This document shows, piece by piece, positions 33,948 through 43,285 of a DNA stretch of 64,000 bases. The notes beneath the pieces are model-generated. The model saw only the letters and a program-made list of their open reading frames with translations, searched no databases and was not told the DNA's origin. Location: the NCBI GenBank assembly GCA_017303675.1, contig JAFLBX010000001.1:755970-819969 (forward strand), in the 5' to 3' direction. Numbering within the stretch: the first letter of the stretch is position 1; each line of letters begins with the position of its first letter. The DNA is from Ignavibacteria bacterium. GTDB taxonomy: Bacteria > Bacteroidota > Ignavibacteria > Tepidaquicellales > OLB5. Both the position numbers and the translations under genes were made by a program.

Positions 33948-34883
33948 TTGGATAAAATTTCCGTAGTAATACCGGTCTATTATAACGCTGATGTTCTTAA
34001 AGAAACCCACTCCACGCTTTCGCGTGTGCTGGGAGAGCATGCCGCTAAGTTTGACTACGAAATAATTTTTGTTGATGACGGCTCGAAGGATGAGTCATAC
34101 CGCGTAATGCTGGAAATCTCAGCCCGGGATCCCAAAGCGAAGCTGGTAAAGCTATCCAAAAATCACGGCGCATATGTTGCGATACTCTCAGGTATGAATT
34201 ATGCCTCGGGTGATTGTGTTGTTTTTCTAGCTGCAGACCTGCAGGACCCGCCGGAGCTTATTCCGCAAATGTATGATGAGTGGGTTTTAGGGAATAAACG
34301 CGACCTTGTGCTGTGCGTAAGGCAAAGCCGCTCAGATCCTTTTCTTTCAAAAATGTTTTCCGCTGCATTTTATAAAATATTCCGCGCGCTTGTGCTGCCT
34401 GAGTATCCCAAAACAGGTTTTGATCTTTGTATGATAAACAAACAGCAGGCAAAGATACTTGTTGATATGGATGAAAAGAATTCGCACTTAACAGTACAGA
34501 TAATATGGCTGGGCTTTGGAAGGCGTTTTTTGAACTATCACCGCAGGGAGCGCAAACACGGCAAATCAAGGTGGTCTTTTTTCAAGAGGCTTAAGCTTGC
34601 ATTCGATACATTTTTCGGCTTCTCAGCGCGCCCGTTAAGAATTGCCTCATTTATCGGAATGCTTACATGGGTTCCCGCATTCCTGCTGGCGCTGTATATA
34701 ATTCTGCGAAAAATCCTGCTGGATGCTCCACTGTTCGGAGTTCCGGCGCTCATAGCCTCCATTTTTGTAACGGGCGGGCTTATTCTGCTGAGCATTGGCA
34801 TTGTTGGCGAGTACCTGTGGCGTAATTTTGATGCGACACGTAAACGCCCCACATTTATAGTGGAAGAAACAAAAAATATATAG
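33948..34883 (+). CDS. GtrB/DPM1-like family 2 glycosyltransferase
   Basis: 311 residues, TTG start. The GT2 domain has VVIPVYYN, FVDDGSKDES, AADLQDPPEL (DxD-like) and the GFDLCMI region. Two C-terminal membrane helices (about 230-250, 265-290) end in GEYLWRNFDATRKRPTFIVEE, diagnostic of enzymes that load glucose or similar sugars onto undecaprenyl phosphate for O-antigen modification. First gene of the rightward block. A paralogue lies at 59194-60150. Confidence 0.9.
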   Translation: MDKISVVIPVYYNADVLKETHSTLSRVLGEHAAKFDYEIIFVDDGSKDESYRVMLEISARDPKAKLVKLSKNHGAYVAILSGMNYASGDCVVFLAADLQDPPELIPQMYDEWVLGNKRDLVLCVRQSRSDPFLSKMFSAAFYKIFRALVLPEYPKTGFDLCMINKQQAKILVDMDEKNSHLTVQIIWLGFGRRFLNYHRRERKHGKSRWSFFKRLKLAFDTFFGFSARPLRIASFIGMLTWVPAFLLALYIILRKILLDAPLFGVPALIASIFVTGGLILLSIGIVGEYLWRNFDATRKRPTFIVEETKNI

Positions 34884-34979
34884 TACAGATATCCGCATTC
34901 TGCGAGGGCGATTTATCGCCCGCGGCAGTCTTATCAAAGCCGCCGGATTCCTTTTTTTATCAGAACGATTTTAACTTCA

Positions 34980-36173
34980 ATGATAGAGCTTCCTGTAATA
35001 CATTTCGACTGCCTGCATTTTTACGGAGACAGGCCATGCAAGCCTAACAAGGAGCATGGTGTATTCTGCGGAAGCTGTTCATATTATGAAAAGGACCCTG
35101 GGATAAATGAGCCGTTCCCGGATATCCCGCAGACCGGGGCACACAATGATACGGAAGGCGAAAAAAAGATAATTATTGTTAAGCTTGATGCCGTTGGCGA
35201 TGTACTGCGGACAACTTCTGTTCTGCCAAGCCTTAAGGAAAAATATATTGATTCAAACATAACGTGGATAACCAAGGAACGCTCTTACGAGGTACTGAAG
35301 GATAATGACATGATAGATGAAATTTATTTCACTACCGATGAGCTTGACCATGTTTACAATGATACGTTCGATATTGCAATAAATCTGGATAGCGGCAGCG
35401 ACAGCTGCGAAATAATGAGAAGGATCAATGCAAAGCAATCATACGGCTACACGCTTGCAAACGGCAAGCCCTACCCGGTTAACAACGCCGCGAATGAGTG
35501 GTACCTGATGGGAATAAATGATGATGTAAAAAAACAAAACACTAAAACTTACCATCAGATAATACACGAAATATGCGCGCTGAATTATGAAAATTCAGAG
35601 CCGTACATTTATATGCCCGCGGAAAAAAGAAAACGCGCAGGTGAAATTTCAGAAAAATTTTCATTGGGCAGCTTCAGCAGAATGATACTTATCAACCTGG
35701 GCGGCGGTAACCGCTGGCAGTATAAAAAATGGACCGCCGAAGGCTATACTGAGCTCGCGGGCAGTTTAAGCAGCGGCCACCCTGATACTGCCATAGGCAT
35801 TATTGCCGGCGATGAGGACAGGGAGTTTTACAATGAAATCACCGCTAAATTAAAACAGCTTAACAGGAGCAATATAATATTTTTCGGAACTGAAAACTCC
35901 ATGGAAGATTTTATCTGCATAGTATCACTTGCGCAGGAAGTATTTACATCTGATTCCTTATGTTTTCATATAGCAACAGCTTTAGGCAAATATACCATAG
36001 TGGTGGTTGGACCCACATCTTTTACAGAGCTTGATGTTTTCGGCAACGGCAGGGTGGTTTATTCGCACAAAGTTGATTGTCTTTGCTGCTACCTTAATAA
36101 ATGTTCAAAAACCGTAACATGCATGAATACCCTTTCTGCAGGAGATATTTCAGAACTTTTCAACGTAAATTAA
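34980..36173 (+). CDS. family 9 glycosyltransferase with Cys-rich N-terminus
   Basis: A 397-residue ADP-heptose-transferase-like (GT9) protein. The first ~45 residues carry DCLHFYGDRPC, KEHGVFCGSCSYYE, a cysteine cluster (four Cys) found in some GT9 proteins and able to bind metal. The GT-B core follows: KLDAVGDVLRTTSVLPSL, LINLGGGNRWQYKKW and FTSDSLCFHIATALGKYTIVVVGPTS. The role is sugar transfer to a surface polysaccharide or glycolipid. Nine bases separate it from the next gene. Confidence 0.87.
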   Translation: MIELPVIHFDCLHFYGDRPCKPNKEHGVFCGSCSYYEKDPGINEPFPDIPQTGAHNDTEGEKKIIIVKLDAVGDVLRTTSVLPSLKEKYIDSNITWITKERSYEVLKDNDMIDEIYFTTDELDHVYNDTFDIAINLDSGSDSCEIMRRINAKQSYGYTLANGKPYPVNNAANEWYLMGINDDVKKQNTKTYHQIIHEICALNYENSEPYIYMPAEKRKRAGEISEKFSLGSFSRMILINLGGGNRWQYKKWTAEGYTELAGSLSSGHPDTAIGIIAGDEDREFYNEITAKLKQLNRSNIIFFGTENSMEDFICIVSLAQEVFTSDSLCFHIATALGKYTIVVVGPTSFTELDVFGNGRVVYSHKVDCLCCYLNKCSKTVTCMNTLSAGDISELFNVN

Positions 36174-36182
36174 GGCTGAAAA

Positions 36183-37253
36183 TTGAAAGTAGTTTACCTC
36201 ACTTCTGAAAGCTATATAGACCACAGCTATACTGTTGTACAGGAGCTAAAGAAACATATTGACCTGCAGATCTTTCTGCAGGCAAGGGAATCTACAATTG
36301 AAATTGACAGGTGGTGTAAAAAGTTCAGCGCTGAATTTGTTCCTCGCAGAAGATTCAGAAATCCGCTGAGCTTTATCAGTGAAATTTTATTTTTACTTAA
36401 GATCAGGAAAATGAAGCCGGATGTGGTATGGTTCAACACTATGACCGTTTACCAGGTGCTGCTGGCTGATATCCTGCTGAGGAAATTTTTGGTTGTAATG
36501 CATGATGTTGACCTGCACCCCGAAAGCGGCGACAGGCACGGGCTTTTTTCAGTTAAGATGACAATGAAGCTTGCCCTTAAGAAGATATGCGCGGCAAGCA
36601 TAACGCAGGCTGAGATATTTAACAGGCAGCACGGTTTTTATCCGCCTGTATTCAGGCTGCCGGTTATAAATTATTACAAAGAAACCGGCGAAGAAGTACC
36701 CCCCAGAATACCATCAGGTAAGGTAAGGTTCTTTTTCTTCGGTTCAGTTGAAAGATACAAAGGCATTGAAACACTGCTTGACGCAGCGGAGCTGCTAGAA
36801 AAAAAAGGACTTAAGTTTGAGCTGAACATTTACGGAAGAATAAAATACAGCGAAGAGCTTATTGTTGACCGCATAAGGAATCTTGTTAACGTAAGCATTC
36901 ATAATGAATTTATTGATTACAGGAAGATACATTCAATATACAGCAGCAATGATGTATTGATACTGCCCTACAGGCAGGTTACACAATGCGGACCGCTGCT
37001 TATTGGCTACAGCGAAGGTGTGCCGGCAATTTGCAGTGATCTTCCGGGGTTCAGAGAGTATGTAACCGATGGAGTTGACAGCATGATCTATAATAATTCA
37101 GCCGAAAGCCTTGCGGAAAAGATGGAAGAAATTATAAAAAACCCGGAAATTATCAAAAAGCTTTCCGCGGGAATTGAAGGAAATGCTACGAAAAGATTTT
37201 CGATGCAGGCACTGGCGGGTGAATACATCGAAAATTTTAAAAGGCATGTGTGA
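36183..37253 (+). CDS. glycosyltransferase family 4
   Basis: 356 residues, TTG start 9 bases after the preceding gene. VVYLTSESYIDHSY starts the N-terminal domain; FFFFGSVERYKGIETLLDA and LILPYRQVTQCGPLLIGYSEGVPAICSDLPG give the donor-binding GT4 motifs (glutamate in EGVP). Probably a glycosyl transfer step in polysaccharide synthesis. Its TGA stop (37251-37253) lies in a palindromic repeat, so the repeat forms its 3' end. Confidence 0.9.
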   Translation: MKVVYLTSESYIDHSYTVVQELKKHIDLQIFLQARESTIEIDRWCKKFSAEFVPRRRFRNPLSFISEILFLLKIRKMKPDVVWFNTMTVYQVLLADILLRKFLVVMHDVDLHPESGDRHGLFSVKMTMKLALKKICAASITQAEIFNRQHGFYPPVFRLPVINYYKETGEEVPPRIPSGKVRFFFFGSVERYKGIETLLDAAELLEKKGLKFELNIYGRIKYSEELIVDRIRNLVNVSIHNEFIDYRKIHSIYSSNDVLILPYRQVTQCGPLLIGYSEGVPAICSDLPGFREYVTDGVDSMIYNNSAESLAEKMEEIIKNPEIIKKLSAGIEGNATKRFSMQALAGEYIENFKRHV

Positions 37254-37266
37254 CCCCTACGGGGTT
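37251..37266. repeat. palindrome TGACCCC/GGGGTTT overlapping a stop codon
   Basis: Same family as the oriC palindromes. The first TGA is the stop codon of the GT4 gene at 36183-37253. The following 187 bases up to 37453 hold no gene and no clear signal. Confidence 0.6.
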
Positions 37267-37453
37267 TGAAATAGTATTATAGTACAGCTATTAAGTGATT
37301 TACTTTGAGTTCAAAATAAGTTCTTAGTGACTATAAAGAACGAATAAATCATAAAGCAGTCATAAAATATAAAAAGCCGTTAAATAAATATATTTTAAAT
37401 GCTTCAAGATATGGCTATTTTAGCGGTTGTAAATTAAAAATTACAGTAACTAA

Positions 37454-38359
37454 ATGAAAATACTGGTAACAGGCGGCGCGGGATTCATAGGCTCACATGT
37501 GGTTGATGTGCTGATGGAACAGGGGCATACACCAGTAATTTATGACCTTGAAGCGCCGGTTTACGGGCAAAAATGTGAAAATATTACCGGTGACGTTAAC
37601 GATACTGAAAAGTTCAAAGCTGCATCAAAAGGTTTTGACGCCATATATCATATGGCTGCGCAGGCAAATGTGAATATATTCTTTAATGAACCTGTTGTTT
37701 CTAACCTGAACACATCTAACTCCACAATTAACGTGCTGGAAGCTGCGCGGGAAAATAATGTGGGACGCGTACTGCTTTCATCAACTGAGTGGATTTACGG
37801 CAGCGTGGAAGGTGATGATGAATCACAAATAACCGAAGAGACAATTTACGCTCAGAACCCGGACCATTTATACACATCTTCAAAAATTGCCGCTGAGATG
37901 TTCTGTAAAAATTATAAAAATCTTTACGGTGTTAATTTTACGATAATGCGCTACGGAATACCATTCGGTGAGCGCGCCAGAGCGGCGACAGTTACTCCAA
38001 TATTTATAGATAAAATTTTAAAAGGGGAAGAAATTACAATTCACGGCACCGGAAGCCAGACACGGCAGTTCATTTATGTGCGCGATCTTGCCGAAGGCAA
38101 TGTAAGCTGCTTAAAACCCGAAGGCGAGAACCAGGTATTCAATATAAACGGCAGGGAAGTTATAAGGGTAATTGATATTGTAACAACGCTTGAAGAAATA
38201 CTTGGAATAAAAGCTAGGGTAAAGTTCATAGAAGACAGAATGGGTAATTATAAAGGCAGGTTTATTTCAAGCGAAAAAGCTGAGCGAATGCTCGGCTGGA
38301 AGCCGAAGTATTCATACCGCGAAGCTATGGAAAAGTATGTGAAGACGGTTGTGCAATGA
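37454..38359 (+). CDS. NAD-dependent epimerase/dehydratase (extended SDR)
   Basis: A 301-residue SDR enzyme. GGAGFIGSHVVDVL (about 7-20) binds NAD(P). STEWIYGS and YTSSKIAAE give the active-site Ser/Tyr-x-x-x-Lys. FIYVRDLAEGN and the C-terminal sugar-binding part are complete. It most likely converts a nucleotide-sugar (epimerase, dehydratase or similar); sequence alone does not say which. Within the polysaccharide block. Confidence 0.9.
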   Translation: MKILVTGGAGFIGSHVVDVLMEQGHTPVIYDLEAPVYGQKCENITGDVNDTEKFKAASKGFDAIYHMAAQANVNIFFNEPVVSNLNTSNSTINVLEAARENNVGRVLLSSTEWIYGSVEGDDESQITEETIYAQNPDHLYTSSKIAAEMFCKNYKNLYGVNFTIMRYGIPFGERARAATVTPIFIDKILKGEEITIHGTGSQTRQFIYVRDLAEGNVSCLKPEGENQVFNINGREVIRVIDIVTTLEEILGIKARVKFIEDRMGNYKGRFISSEKAERMLGWKPKYSYREAMEKYVKTVVQ

Positions 38360-38398
38360 GCAATTATCAATTAACAATGAATAATTAATAATTTTTCA

Positions 38399-38460
38399 AC
38401 TCCGTTAGGAGCGTAATGTTTGTAGAAAGATCATATGTTATAATTGAGCTCCGTAGGAGC
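38399..38460. repeat. paired palindromic element between two epimerase genes
   Basis: CTCC-GTTA-GGAG (38400-38411) and GCTCC-GTA-GGAGC (38448-38460) with an A/T-rich spacer, the same two-palindrome plan as in oriC, with a different stem. Confidence 0.75.
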
Positions 38461-38527
38461 GGTATGATATTTTGACAAAGCTAAGTTATTTCGTAGATAA
38501 GTAAATATATATCCAGTAAAAATTGAG

Positions 38528-38547
38528 ATACCCGCATACGCGGGTAT
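38528..38547. repeat. ATACCCGC/GCGGGTAT hairpin in an epimerase leader
   Basis: 8-bp stem, loop ATAC, nine bases before the ATG of the next gene, matching in place and design the hairpins ahead of xthA and acn. Confidence 0.65.
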
Positions 38548-38556
38548 GAAGAAAAA

Positions 38557-39558
38557 ATGAATAAAGTTTTAGTAATTGGAGGAGCGGGATATCTTGGGTC
38601 GGTGCTTACTGAGCAGCTTCTGAACGAAGGGTATTCAGTCAGAATACTGGACAGCTTTATTTACGGCAAGCGTTCTGTGGAAAAGTATACTGGCGATAAA
38701 AGGGTAGAAATTACCGAAGGCGATATCCGCAATATTGAAACTGTTAACACCGCTATTCGCGATACTGAAAGTGTAATTCTGCTTGCCGCTGTTGTTGGCG
38801 ATCCCGCAAGCAAAGCAAGGCCTGAGCAGACAGTTGAAACGAATTTTCTGGCCGCGCAGGTAGTAGCTTCATCAGCGAAGCTGGCGGGAGTCAGCAAATT
38901 CATTTATGCATCCACATGCAGCGTTTATGGAGTAGGAAGCGATATACTTGATGAGGAAGCGCCGCTGAATCCTGTGAGCCTGTATGCCAAAACAAAAATA
39001 TCCAGCGAAGAAAGCATTATGGGCATTGCTGACGGGAATTTTAAGCCTGTTATAATGCGAATGTCAACATTATACGGCTGGTCTCCCCGTATGCGGTTTG
39101 ATCTTGTTGTAAATACTATGACAATGACGGCTTATACTGAAGGCAGGATAAATGTTTTCGGCGGTAACCAGTGGCGGCCGCTGCTCTCGCTGCCAGATGC
39201 TGCAGATGCGTATATAAAGGTATTGCAAAAAGAACAGTCAGCAGGTAAGATATATAATGTTGGCTCAGAAGAACAGAATTATATTATTGCTGATGTTGCA
39301 AAGCTGGTTGCAAAGGGAATCAAGAGTGCGAGCGGGAAGGATATACCCGTGAATATCGAAGGCGAGAGTGTTGATGCCCGCGATTACAGGGTGTCATTCA
39401 AAAAAATACAGAGCGAGCTTGGGTTTACGGTAAAGCACTCCATAAGCAGCGCAGCTGCTGAAATATGGGGTAAGCTTGAATCAAAGGAAATTAAAGACCC
39501 GAAGCAGAAGGTTTATTATAACCATTATTTTGATCCTAGTGAAGAGCTGATAGGGTGA
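38557..39558 (+). CDS. NAD-dependent epimerase/dehydratase
   Basis: 333 residues. GGAGYLGSVLTEQLL binds NAD(P). STCSVYGVG and YAKTKISSE provide the catalytic Ser and Tyr-x-x-x-Lys. TLYGWSPRMRFDLVVN and RPLLSLPDAADAYI lie in the substrate domain. Probably acts on a nucleotide-activated sugar. Last gene before the reverse-strand restriction-modification cassette. Confidence 0.9.
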   Translation: MNKVLVIGGAGYLGSVLTEQLLNEGYSVRILDSFIYGKRSVEKYTGDKRVEITEGDIRNIETVNTAIRDTESVILLAAVVGDPASKARPEQTVETNFLAAQVVASSAKLAGVSKFIYASTCSVYGVGSDILDEEAPLNPVSLYAKTKISSEESIMGIADGNFKPVIMRMSTLYGWSPRMRFDLVVNTMTMTAYTEGRINVFGGNQWRPLLSLPDAADAYIKVLQKEQSAGKIYNVGSEEQNYIIADVAKLVAKGIKSASGKDIPVNIEGESVDARDYRVSFKKIQSELGFTVKHSISSAAAEIWGKLESKEIKDPKQKVYYNHYFDPSEELIG

Positions 39559-39597
39559 TTGTATATTTGTATGTAATTGGATAAATGAAATAATCTA

Positions 39598-40392
39598 TTA
39601 AGCAATAGCTTGATATTTAAATTCAATCTTTACCTGAGAAACTTCTGACCCATCATCTTCTTTAACGTTCGACCGTTTTTGTAAAATACGATTTTCTGCA
39701 ATTTCAAAATAAATTGGATCAATCTCAAAACCCACAAAATTTCTCTTGAATCTTTTGCAAACTACACCGGTTGTACCCGAACCCATAAAAGGATCAAGAA
39801 TTGTATCGTTTTCTTTTGAGCCGATTAGAACGATTCTCTCTAATAATACTTCTGGTTTTTCCGCAGGATGTATCGTTTTGTGACGTTGAGCATTTACTTC
39901 CCATACGTTCTTCATTTGTTTACCCAAATTGATTTTTTTTGCCATATCATAATCAAAAAAATATTTCTTTGATTTGCTAGCAACCCATATCAATTCAGAA
40001 CAAGGTGCGAATCTATTTTGCGATAATAATGGAGGTCCGTTCTTCTTATACCAAATAACATCATTAATTAACCAAAAACCTAGTTTTTTCAAAATTACAC
40101 CAACAGAGGGATGGTTATGTAATGTACCGCTAATCCAAATAGTACCTGAATCTGATAATACTCGTTTACATTCCGTTATCCATTCTTCATTAAACTTATC
40201 TAAATCTAATATTTTATCCCAAGACCCTTTATCGCATTTTACGGGTTTTCCGTTTTTTACAGTTATAAAGTTTTCTCCAGATAGATTGTAAGGAGGATCT
40301 GCAAAAATCATATCAATGCTACCAGACTTAAGTTCCTTCAGCAGTTCTAAAGAATTGCCTAAGGAAAGTTTAACTTTATTTGTTAATTTCAT
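39598..40392 (-). CDS. type II DNA methyltransferase (beta class), gene M1
   Basis: A 264-residue amino-methyltransferase. The order catalytic motif (ADPPYNLSG, near 31-39) first and AdoMet-binding FxGxG motif (LDPFMGSGTTG) last is the beta class, which methylates adenine N6 or cytosine N4; DPPY favours adenine. Its start overlaps the end of M2 by four bases. It would protect one strand of the asymmetric site cut by the partner nuclease. Confidence 0.93.
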   Translation of the reverse strand: MKLTNKVKLSLGNSLELLKELKSGSIDMIFADPPYNLSGENFITVKNGKPVKCDKGSWDKILDLDKFNEEWITECKRVLSDSGTIWISGTLHNHPSVGVILKKLGFWLINDVIWYKKNGPPLLSQNRFAPCSELIWVASKSKKYFFDYDMAKKINLGKQMKNVWEVNAQRHKTIHPAEKPEVLLERIVLIGSKENDTILDPFMGSGTTGVVCKRFKRNFVGFEIDPIYFEIAENRILQKRSNVKEDDGSEVSQVKIEFKYQAIA

Positions 40393-41174
40393 TCGTTTTT
40401 AAATAATCTTTTTTTTGCTAATTTTGCGTATTCAACATTGTTTTCTATCCCAATCCAATTTCTCTGCATTTTCTGAGCAACAAATCCTGTTGTTCCTGTA
40501 CCAAAAAAAGGGTCTAAAACAACCTCATCCTTATTGCTAGAGGCAAGTACAATTAGCTCTATTAATTTTTCTGGTTTTTGAGTAGGATGGGCTGCTCTAC
40601 CGCTCAAACCTTTAAGCCTCTCTTTACCTTGCAAAATAGGTATTTCTATGAAATCTAAAAAGTCACGAAGTTGTTTATCTTTGCCCTCTTTAGTTTTATG
40701 GGGATTAAACTTTTTTACATCTTCATAATTGAAAATCCAATTTTTACCCTTTACAAACCAACATACGAATTCAGTAGCGTGCGTAAATGTTCTTTTGGTA
40801 ATATTTGGCATGGAATTAGTCTTATACCAAGTAATTATATTATTGAGCTTTAGATTCAATTTTTTAGCTATATTGATTATTTCGCCAATATTATGTTGTG
40901 TACAAGAAATATACAAACTGCCATTATCCCTAAGTACTTTTTGGGATAAAAACATCCATTTCGCCGTAAAAATGGTATAATCATCGGGCAGCCAAGTGTC
41001 CCAAGTTTCGTTAATTTTATAATAAGCACCACCTGTTTTATTTTTTAGTAAATTTATACCATATCCCGAAATATTGTATGGCGGGTCTGCATATATTAAA
41101 TGGATAGAGTCATTATCAATATCATTTTCAAGTGCTTCAATACAGTCTTTTACATATATGTGGTTAATTAGCAT
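40389..41174 (-). CDS. type II DNA methyltransferase (beta class), gene M2
   Basis: 261 residues, with ADPPYNISGYG (about 29-39) and LDPFFGTGTTGFVAQ near the C-terminus. It is a diverged paralogue of M1, same class and order. Two methyltransferases with one nuclease are expected for an asymmetric (type IIS) recognition site, since each strand has a different sequence. It overlaps the nuclease gene end by about 11 bases. Confidence 0.93.
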   Translation of the reverse strand: MLINHIYVKDCIEALENDIDNDSIHLIYADPPYNISGYGINLLKNKTGGAYYKINETWDTWLPDDYTIFTAKWMFLSQKVLRDNGSLYISCTQHNIGEIINIAKKLNLKLNNIITWYKTNSMPNITKRTFTHATEFVCWFVKGKNWIFNYEDVKKFNPHKTKEGKDKQLRDFLDFIEIPILQGKERLKGLSGRAAHPTQKPEKLIELIVLASSNKDEVVLDPFFGTGTTGFVAQKMQRNWIGIENNVEYAKLAKKRLFKNE

Positions 41175-42987
41175 TTTGTCTTTTTAGTTTGTTTTCTGCC
41201 CAGTTTACTATGTAGTTAGGTATTTCACGTACCCATGTTTCTGAATCACCCGTAACATCAACTTTGCTTAAAATATTATCAAATAGACCTGATAAGTCAG
41301 AATGATAGAATGAAATTCTAGCTTCTTTCATTTTTATTAGATATTCCAATAAGAGAATTAAATCATTAATACGTAGAGGTACAATTTTTTGCTTGCGTCC
41401 TTCATATTCATACTTAATCGATATCCAGAAGGTATTTATTGTATCTCTGTGTAGCGAAGGGGCAACAAACAAACAATATGCTTGTTTATCAATATTGTCA
41501 TCTTCAAAATTTCTTAAATGTCGCATCACTGGCTGCCCCTCATTAATCCACTGTGCGCGATTTGTTAACAAGGTAACCTCACAAATTGTATTAAATGAAT
41601 TATAAAAACATTCAATATCTGGCTTGTTCCCGGGTGCAGTAAAAGTTGGTTCGTTGTCGTCGCCTACCGGATAATTTGGTTTAATTTTTATAGCATCATT
41701 TAGAGAGTTTAGAGCCATTGTAACATATTTTTCAAGCATTACGGTTCTATTCGGCAAATCTCTAATCCCATTCAATTTCCGTATGTATTCTCTTATGTTT
41801 TCAACTTCTTTTGCGTTAAACTTTATTTCAAGCTCATTTAATGTTCTACGAAAGTTCCTTAATGTTTCAATTGCTTCGAGATATTCCCCTGTTGTAAAAT
41901 TTTCATATTCAAATTCTACAAAATTTGGTAATGTTATACCGGTGGCAGATAAACGCCCTCTGTAATTTTTAATTTCTGCAAATAGACCCTCTATGATGTT
42001 TTTTAGATCTTCAATTCTTTCCCAAGGCAATATTGGTAAATCAAAATTCCCAATGTACTCTATATAGTCTTCCTTACTTTCAAAATTTAAAGCAGCAGCA
42101 TTATCAGATTCAAGTAATCGCGTAATTTCTATTAATCTTCTGGGTTCAATATCAATATACCATCCATTGCCCCTGATATAAAAGTAGGAGGTTAGTCTAA
42201 AAAACCTAATAGCGTTATCCATATAGTCTTCAGCATTTCTCAAATTTGTGTATTCTGTTAAATTATCAGATATATATCTCTCAACGTAATCGGCTTTCTC
42301 TGTAGGTGTATTTAAAGCCTCATAAATTTCTCTGAATGAAACTAAATTTTCAGCATGTTCTTGTATATCATTATAGTTTATTAGGGTCAATGCAAATAAC
42401 TTAAACTCTAATCGTGAAATTCCTTTTGTGGCTAGACCCCGTTCTCTACAAATGGAATTCACTTTATGTATTAAATGTAAAGTGCCAACAAACGGTTTAA
42501 TAGAATAACCATCTTCTTCACTAAAATCTCTCATATCTGGATTTGGCAACTGCCACTTCAAAAAACTTTTAAAAAATATTTTCGAAATGTCGAAATTTTC
42601 CTGTAAGAAATTGTTTCCTGTTTGAGTAACTCTAATCTTTCCAGCATTGTCTATGTAAGCAAGTCCCATTTTCTCTAAAGGATTAAATGATAGTCGGCCA
42701 CGCATAGCCAAACCACCAACATAATTTTTACTCAACATTATGTCTTTAGCCTGCTCATAACTCAGATCGATATTTGAGTTGATCAAGTCAATTTGTTCAG
42801 TTGAGAGGTTATTGTAAAATTGTGTAATTCCGTAACCATAATATTTATTTTTTAATAATAAAATTTGAAGTTTTGCTTGAGTTTCATCATTCCAGTCCTC
42901 ACCTTCAATTTCGTTTAATGTTTTTAAAAAATCTCTTATCCTATAGGGGTTTCTGACTGCTACCTCAATAAGCCAAATTCGTGCCAT
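41164..42987 (-). CDS. AlwI/BstNBI-family type IIS restriction endonuclease
   Basis: 607 residues, matching the N.BstNBI/N.BspD6I family through its whole length, including the DNA-recognition half (IRVTQTGNNFL, KSFLKWQLPNP) and the C-terminal catalytic half. In the latter, NKPDIE, CEVTLLTN, NEGQPVMRH and CLFVAPSLHRDTIN match, placing Asp457, Glu470, Glu483 and His490 where N.BspD6I (from memory) has D456, E469, E482 and H489. The catalytic set thus looks intact. Family members cut or nick a few bases away from sites such as GAGTC or GGATC. It may be a nicking or a double-strand nuclease; no separate small subunit gene is seen. Confidence 0.9.
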   Translation of the reverse strand: MARIWLIEVAVRNPYRIRDFLKTLNEIEGEDWNDETQAKLQILLLKNKYYGYGITQFYNNLSTEQIDLINSNIDLSYEQAKDIMLSKNYVGGLAMRGRLSFNPLEKMGLAYIDNAGKIRVTQTGNNFLQENFDISKIFFKSFLKWQLPNPDMRDFSEEDGYSIKPFVGTLHLIHKVNSICRERGLATKGISRLEFKLFALTLINYNDIQEHAENLVSFREIYEALNTPTEKADYVERYISDNLTEYTNLRNAEDYMDNAIRFFRLTSYFYIRGNGWYIDIEPRRLIEITRLLESDNAAALNFESKEDYIEYIGNFDLPILPWERIEDLKNIIEGLFAEIKNYRGRLSATGITLPNFVEFEYENFTTGEYLEAIETLRNFRRTLNELEIKFNAKEVENIREYIRKLNGIRDLPNRTVMLEKYVTMALNSLNDAIKIKPNYPVGDDNEPTFTAPGNKPDIECFYNSFNTICEVTLLTNRAQWINEGQPVMRHLRNFEDDNIDKQAYCLFVAPSLHRDTINTFWISIKYEYEGRKQKIVPLRINDLILLLEYLIKMKEARISFYHSDLSGLFDNILSKVDVTGDSETWVREIPNYIVNWAENKLKRQNAN

Positions 42988-43064
42988 AATTTTTAGGATT
43001 ATTTCTTAATATTAATTAATTAAATTTGAAGTATAAATGCAATTCATACATACATCTATATATC

Positions 43065-43103
43065 TATGAATTTTTCAATCGGTTTTGATAAAAGAGATGT
43101 TTA
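43065..43103 (+). pseudogene. duplicated 5' end of the DegT aminotransferase gene (remnant)
   Basis: 34 bases (43065-43098) are identical to 43285-43318, the start of the intact aminotransferase gene. The copy keeps the ATG and 11 codons, then runs into GTT TAG. It is therefore a non-functional leftover, probably from a rearrangement that placed about 190 bases of repeat-bearing DNA in front of the gene. It lies 80 bases from the start of the restriction nuclease gene. Confidence 0.85.
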
Positions 43104-43119
43104 GACCCTCACCCCCCAG

Positions 43120-43142
43120 CCCCTCTCCCAAAGGGAGAGGGG
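43120..43142. repeat. CCCCTCTCCC/GGGAGAGGGG palindrome
   Basis: 10-bp perfect stem, AAA loop, in the DNA between the two copies of the aminotransferase start. Related to 44265-44283 after the gene. The rest of 43099-43284 has no coding potential. Confidence 0.75.
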
Positions 43143-43285
43143 AGCAAAGACCGAAAGATAATAGATTTTAATCTGAAAATATCCCGATTGATGATTGACG
43201 ATGGAATGTGATTAAGAACAATTTAGGATTAAAGTGATTTAATAATTATCATTCCCCTATATAAGGGGGATAAAAAACAAATATT

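Noticed and set aside
43066-43101. Tiny open frame starting like the aminotransferase
   Set aside because: An 11-codon duplicate of a gene start; recorded as remnant, not as a gene.
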